64,000 nucleotides of DNA. It comes from Polynucleobacter sp. MWH-Berg-3C6 (GTDB lineage: Bacteria; Pseudomonadota; Gammaproteobacteria; Burkholderiales; Burkholderiaceae). The notes beneath the pieces were generated by a model. It saw nothing but the letters and a program-made list of their open reading frames with translations, had not been told where the DNA came from and searched no databases. Location: positions 210,769-274,768 of the forward strand of contig NZ_JACVPN010000002.1 of the NCBI RefSeq assembly GCF_018881855.1, written 5' to 3'. Every line of letters starts with the position of its first letter. The first letter of the stretch is position 1. Position numbers and translations under genes: made by a program. Shown here in pieces: positions 61,544-64,000 of the stretch.

Positions 61544-62071
61544 CTAATCAGGCTTCTGGCCGCCGATCACCTTTGCCACGACTTCAGAGCTAAAGCCCTT
61601 AGATGCCAAGAAGCGGTATTGCCTAGCTCGCTCCTTTTGATCTGGGGCGGCTACCCCATATTTCCGAGTCCACAGCTCATAAGCACGCTGATATTCGGTT
61701 TCCTTAAGCCCTGCTAGAAGCTTGGCGGATTGTTTCGAATCCACCCCAGCCCTCTCAAGTTCACCTTGAATTTTTCGCATTCCGTAACGCTCACTGCGTC
61801 TGCGAACCAATGCCTCAGCAAAACGCTCATCCGAAAGCCAGCCCCTAGCCTCAAAATCATCCAACACAGCCTCAATCTTGGAATGGGTAGATTCTGAGCT
61901 TTGCTCAAGCTGCTCAGCACCTAACTTTGCCCATCTTGCTTCTGATTCTGCCAGTTTTGTGGCTAGACCCTTGCGACTATATTCTCGAAGCGATAAAAGA
62001 CGCAAAGCCCGAGCTTTGAGACTCGGGCTTTGTTTGGTTCTTTCTTTGCTTTTGCTATCTAGCTCTGACAT
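61544..62071 (-). CDS. recX: Regulatory protein RecX
   Basis: 175 residues. Inhibits RecA by capping and destabilising its filament. RALRLLSLREYSRKGLATKL near the N-terminus, GWLSDERFAEALVRRRSERYGMRKIQGELERAG (positions about 61740-61840) and RQYRFLASKGFSSEVVAKVI are the three-repeat RecX helices. The start is four bases after the recA stop. The first 12 codons (SELDSKSKERTKQ) are polar and poorly conserved, and they are followed by codons that form a strong hairpin (62003-62032). Confidence 0.93.
   Translation of the reverse strand: MSELDSKSKERTKQSPSLKARALRLLSLREYSRKGLATKLAESEARWAKLGAEQLEQSSESTHSKIEAVLDDFEARGWLSDERFAEALVRRRSERYGMRKIQGELERAGVDSKQSAKLLAGLKETEYQRAYELWTRKYGVAAPDQKERARQYRFLASKGFSSEVVAKVIGGQKPD
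62003..62032 (-). promoter_or_regulatory. Hairpin inside the recX 5' coding region (possible recA-recX attenuator)
   Basis: Eleven-base perfect stem CAAAGCCCGAG / CTCGGGCTTTG with an eight-base loop, at recX codons 14-23. Read on the minus strand it is followed by CGTCTTTTATCG, a short T-rich stretch. It may stop part of the transcription from recA into recX or hinder recX translation. In E. coli a terminator between recA and recX does the first of these. Confidence 0.6.
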
Positions 62072-62075
62072 CGAA

Positions 62076-63167
62076 CTATTCGACTTCCTCTTCTTCGCTC
62101 AGTACATCGGTAACTACTGCTGAGCCAGATTTAACGCCTAACTTCTCACGAATCTTGGCTTCGATGTCTTTAGCAATCTCTGGATTCTCTTTTAAGAAAT
62201 CACGGACATTGTCTTTACCTTGACCAATGCGATCACCGTTGTAGCTATACCAAGAACCTGATTTTTCAACGAGGTCAGCCTCAACACCCATATCAATAAT
62301 TTCGCCTTCTCTTGAAATGCCAGCACCGTACATGATGTCAAAAATTGCCTCACGGAATGGCGGGGAAACCTTGTTCTTTACTACCTTCACGCGGGTTTCG
62401 TTACCAACGACTTCGTCACCCTTTTTAATGCTGCCGATACGGCGAATATCCAAGCGCATAGAAGCATAGAACTTCAATGCATTACCACCAGTGGTGGTCT
62501 CAGGAGAACCGAACATCACACCAATCTTCATTCGAATTTGGTTAATGAAAATCACAGTGGTATTCGTACGCTTAATGGCACCAGTCAACTTACGCAAAGC
62601 TTGACTCATGAGACGAGCTTGCAAGCCTGGCAATGAGTCGCCCATATCGCCTTCGATCTCAGCCTTAGGAACCAAAGCTGCTACAGAGTCAATCACGATT
62701 AAATCGATCGAACCAGAGCGCACTAGTGCATCAGCAATTTCTAAAGCCTGCTCACCTGTATCTGGCTGAGAGATTAATAAATTATTTACATCAACACCAA
62801 GGCGTGATGCGTACTGCACATCCAATGCATGCTCAGCATCAATGAATGCACAAGTACCACCAAGCTTTTGCATTTCTGCAATCGCATGCAAAGTTAATGT
62901 TGTTTTGCCTGATGATTCTGGTCCGTAAATCTCAATCACGCGACCACGTGCAAGTCCACCAACTCCAAGAGCAATATCGAGACCGAGTGAGCCGCTTGAT
63001 ACCACCTGAATATCTTGACTGATTTCAGCATCGCCCAATCTCATGATTGAACCCTTGCCAAATTGTTTCTCAATTTGCGCCAAGGCTGCTGTTAGTGCTT
63101 TTTGTTTGTCTCCGCTCATTCCCTCAAATTCTGAGGAGGCTGATTTTCTTTTGTCATCCAAGGCCAT
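62076..63167 (-). CDS. recA: Recombinase RecA
   Basis: 363 residues. DNA strand exchange and SOS co-protease. Walker A GPESSGKT (82-89), the Walker B region [10 protein letters not shown], loops L1 and L2 ([18 protein letters not shown], and the [25 protein letters not shown] stretch at about 62490-62560) and an acidic tail (SEEEEVE). Controlled by the LexA box 70 bases upstream; co-transcribed with recX. Confidence 0.97.
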   Translation of the reverse strand: MALDDKRKSASSEFEGMSGDKQKALTAALAQIEKQFGKGSIMRLGDAEISQDIQVVSSGSLGLDIALGVGGLARGRVIEIYGPESSGKTTLTLHAIAEMQKLGGTCAFIDAEHALDVQYASRLGVDVNNLLISQPDTGEQALEIADALVRSGSIDLIVIDSVAALVPKAEIEGDMGDSLPGLQARLMSQALRKLTGAIKRTNTTVIFINQIRMKIGVMFGSPETTTGGNALKFYASMRLDIRRIGSIKKGDEVVGNETRVKVVKNKVSPPFREAIFDIMYGAGISREGEIIDMGVEADLVEKSGSWYSYNGDRIGQGKDNVRDFLKENPEIAKDIEAKIREKLGVKSGSAVVTDVLSEEEEVE

Positions 63168-63237
63168 GTTTGATTCCTTTTCGCTTTGTATTGGGCTTTT
63201 TCCCGAAGTTTTATCTACTGTTTCACAACTTAGAAGT

Positions 63238-63257
63238 TACTGTATATAAAAACAGTA
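63238..63257 (-). promoter_or_regulatory. LexA (SOS) box of recA
   Basis: TACTGTATATAAAAACAGTA: both CTGT and ACAG arms and the outer TA bases are perfect, and it is 18 of 20 to the E. coli consensus. On the minus strand TATACA inside it looks like the -10 of the recA promoter, so LexA would cover the promoter. It is 70 bases before the recA ATG. Confidence 0.92.
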
Positions 63258-63285
63258 CTATTTGCAAGCAACTTTTTAAAGGAAT

Positions 63286-63819
63286 TTACGGATTTTTTAC
63301 TAGGCTAGCCTTGACTATAGGTCTAAGCCAATAGAAAAAGAGGGGCATTGCCACCGCCCAGACCACACTAATGAGCCCTAAACCAAGGATATGGGACCCA
63401 GAACCCCAGTTTGCCGCACCCATTCGAATTCCAGCCTCATAAGATAGAGGGCCGCTAATTGCTCCTAAAACTATGCCTAGTACGGGCTTGCCATTTAGCC
63501 AAGATAGGGAGCTATTGAGAGTGCTGGCCACTAAAAGCCAGAGAACCCACATCCATGCTGGTGATAGATAAGGAGAGGGCCACGTGCCCTTAAAGTCGAG
63601 AAACCCTAAATACATCAAAAGGCTATCGGTCAGGATCCCAAAAGAGAGGACCTTTAGGAGCAATCCAAGCTCTAGCTTTGGTGTCTGGGAGCGCCAGATA
63701 TAAATAGCAATATAGGCTAGGCTTCCGATTACCGCCCAGAGCTCATGTTGATAAGCAGCGCCCAAAATACAAGCAAACCAGCCCACCTGAAAAAAGACAA
63801 AGTTCCAAAATTTAGCCAT
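63286..63819 (-). CDS. DUF2878-type integral membrane protein
   Basis: 177 residues with about six hydrophobic segments. NFVFFQVGWFACILGAAYQHELWAVIG at the start (positions about 63735-63810) and LSPAWMWVLWLLVASTLNSSLSWL in the middle match proteobacterial proteins that I recall as DUF2878; function unknown. It is upstream of recA on the same strand but the LexA box and recA promoter separate them. Complete: the insertion sequence at the right edge begins 64 bases beyond its start. Confidence 0.75.
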   Translation of the reverse strand: MAKFWNFVFFQVGWFACILGAAYQHELWAVIGSLAYIAIYIWRSQTPKLELGLLLKVLSFGILTDSLLMYLGFLDFKGTWPSPYLSPAWMWVLWLLVASTLNSSLSWLNGKPVLGIVLGAISGPLSYEAGIRMGAANWGSGSHILGLGLISVVWAVAMPLFFYWLRPIVKASLVKNP

Positions 63820-63840
63820 AAGACGATTCTAGTCAGCCTA

Positions 63841-63874
63841 AGAAAAAAGGCCACTGCCGGTGGGCAATGGCCTT
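63841..63874 (-). terminator. Rho-independent terminator reading leftward
   Basis: Twelve-base stem (63847-63858 with 63863-63874), which on the minus strand pairs fully with one G-T pair, a four-base loop and six T residues. It lies upstream of the DUF2878-type gene, so it must end a minus-strand transcript that comes from the right, where now an insertion sequence begins. Confidence 0.8.
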
Positions 63875-63883
63875 GTACGACTC

Positions 63884-64000
63884 GACACATAGTTAACACT
63901 TTATACCGGACACATACTTTACAGTTTTTGGCATAGGAGGGACCACTCTATGCCGTGGAATGAAAGTACGAAGATGGATGAAAAGCTCAAATTTGTGTCG
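63884..64000 (+). mobile_element. IS481-family insertion sequence, left end (cut by window edge)
   Basis: The left boundary is set by a repeated block: GACACATA with related flanks at 63884 and again at 63909, 25 bases apart, as expected for transposase-binding repeats near a terminus. It is followed by a transposase start. The exact terminus may be a few bases further left (from about 63875). The right end is outside the window. Confidence 0.7.
63950..64000 (+). CDS. IS481-family transposase, first 17 codons
   Basis: Cut by the right edge. MPWNESTKMDEKLKFVS is the N-terminus usual for IS481-group transposases (MPW-x-E-x4-MD-x-KL-x-FV), ahead of a helix-turn-helix and a DDE core that are outside the window. 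A perfect AGGAGG at 63935-63940 is nine bases before the ATG, one of the strongest ribosome binding sites in this window. Whether the gene is intact cannot be known here. Confidence 0.75.
   Translation, partial: MPWNESTKMDEKLKFVS

Overview
The window is a 64-kb stretch of a betaproteobacterial chromosome. Moderate GC (roughly 45% by eye), very tight gene packing, the protein families and the gene orders (queA-tgt-yajC-secD-secF, glcDEF-yggS-proC, pgk-pyk-fba-purC-purE-purK-sua5, a split pntAA-pntAB-pntB) all point to Burkholderiaceae. Protein wording and genome style best fit Polynucleobacter, a small free-living freshwater bacterium. This assignment is from recognition, not from a database search.

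Layout: 3-833 end of recN; 837-3665 glnE (minus); 3744-10218 yhdP-like AsmA giant, nitrilase-family hydrolase and tldD; 10249-11373 DAHP synthase; 11412-11981 cobalamin adenosyltransferase (minus); 12000-17530 glycolate oxidase glcDEF followed by yggS and proC in one overlapping run; 17546-20486 ubiA and recG (minus); 20517-26038 queA-tgt-yajC-secD-secF; 26044-28787 purB-waaA (minus); 28882-29496 a glutathione S-transferase; 29523-30635 mnmA (minus); 30815-33722 proton-translocating transhydrogenase; 33861-35832 groES-groEL (minus) under a CIRCE operator; 36146-40051 a three-gene signalling operon; 40096-41634 dacB; 41580-49083 a minus-strand block of glycolysis and purine genes; 49260-52549 ilvE, a zinc-ribbon protein, waaF and two small proteins; 52552-54252 a BepA-like M48 protease (minus); 54276-54749 moaC; 54818-58336 an accessory patch of small, secreted or lipidated proteins, a caspase-like protein and a type IV pilin; 58458-63167 TerC-like protein, sucCD, recX and recA; 63286-63819 a DUF2878-type membrane protein; and at the right edge the start of an IS481-family insertion sequence.

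Most of the window is housekeeping. The most interesting part is 35.97-40.1 kb: a catalytically dead EAL-domain protein, a BvgA-like response regulator and a shortened BvgS-like hybrid sensor kinase in one operon. Its promoter region carries three copies of an inverted repeat (TAGG, 3-4 bases, ATTCCT) that resemble BvgA-type binding heptads, so the locus looks like a self-regulated relative of Bordetella BvgR/BvgA/BvgS in a presumably non-pathogenic freshwater organism.

Other points worth a look are a perfect 11-bp hairpin inside the first codons of recX just after recA, a small lipoprotein with mirror-symmetric cysteine spacing, a membrane-anchored caspase-like protein, several transcription-unit starts that look leaderless (a -10-like hexamer 6-7 nt before the ATG and no clear ribosome binding site), and nearly gapless convergent gene junctions.
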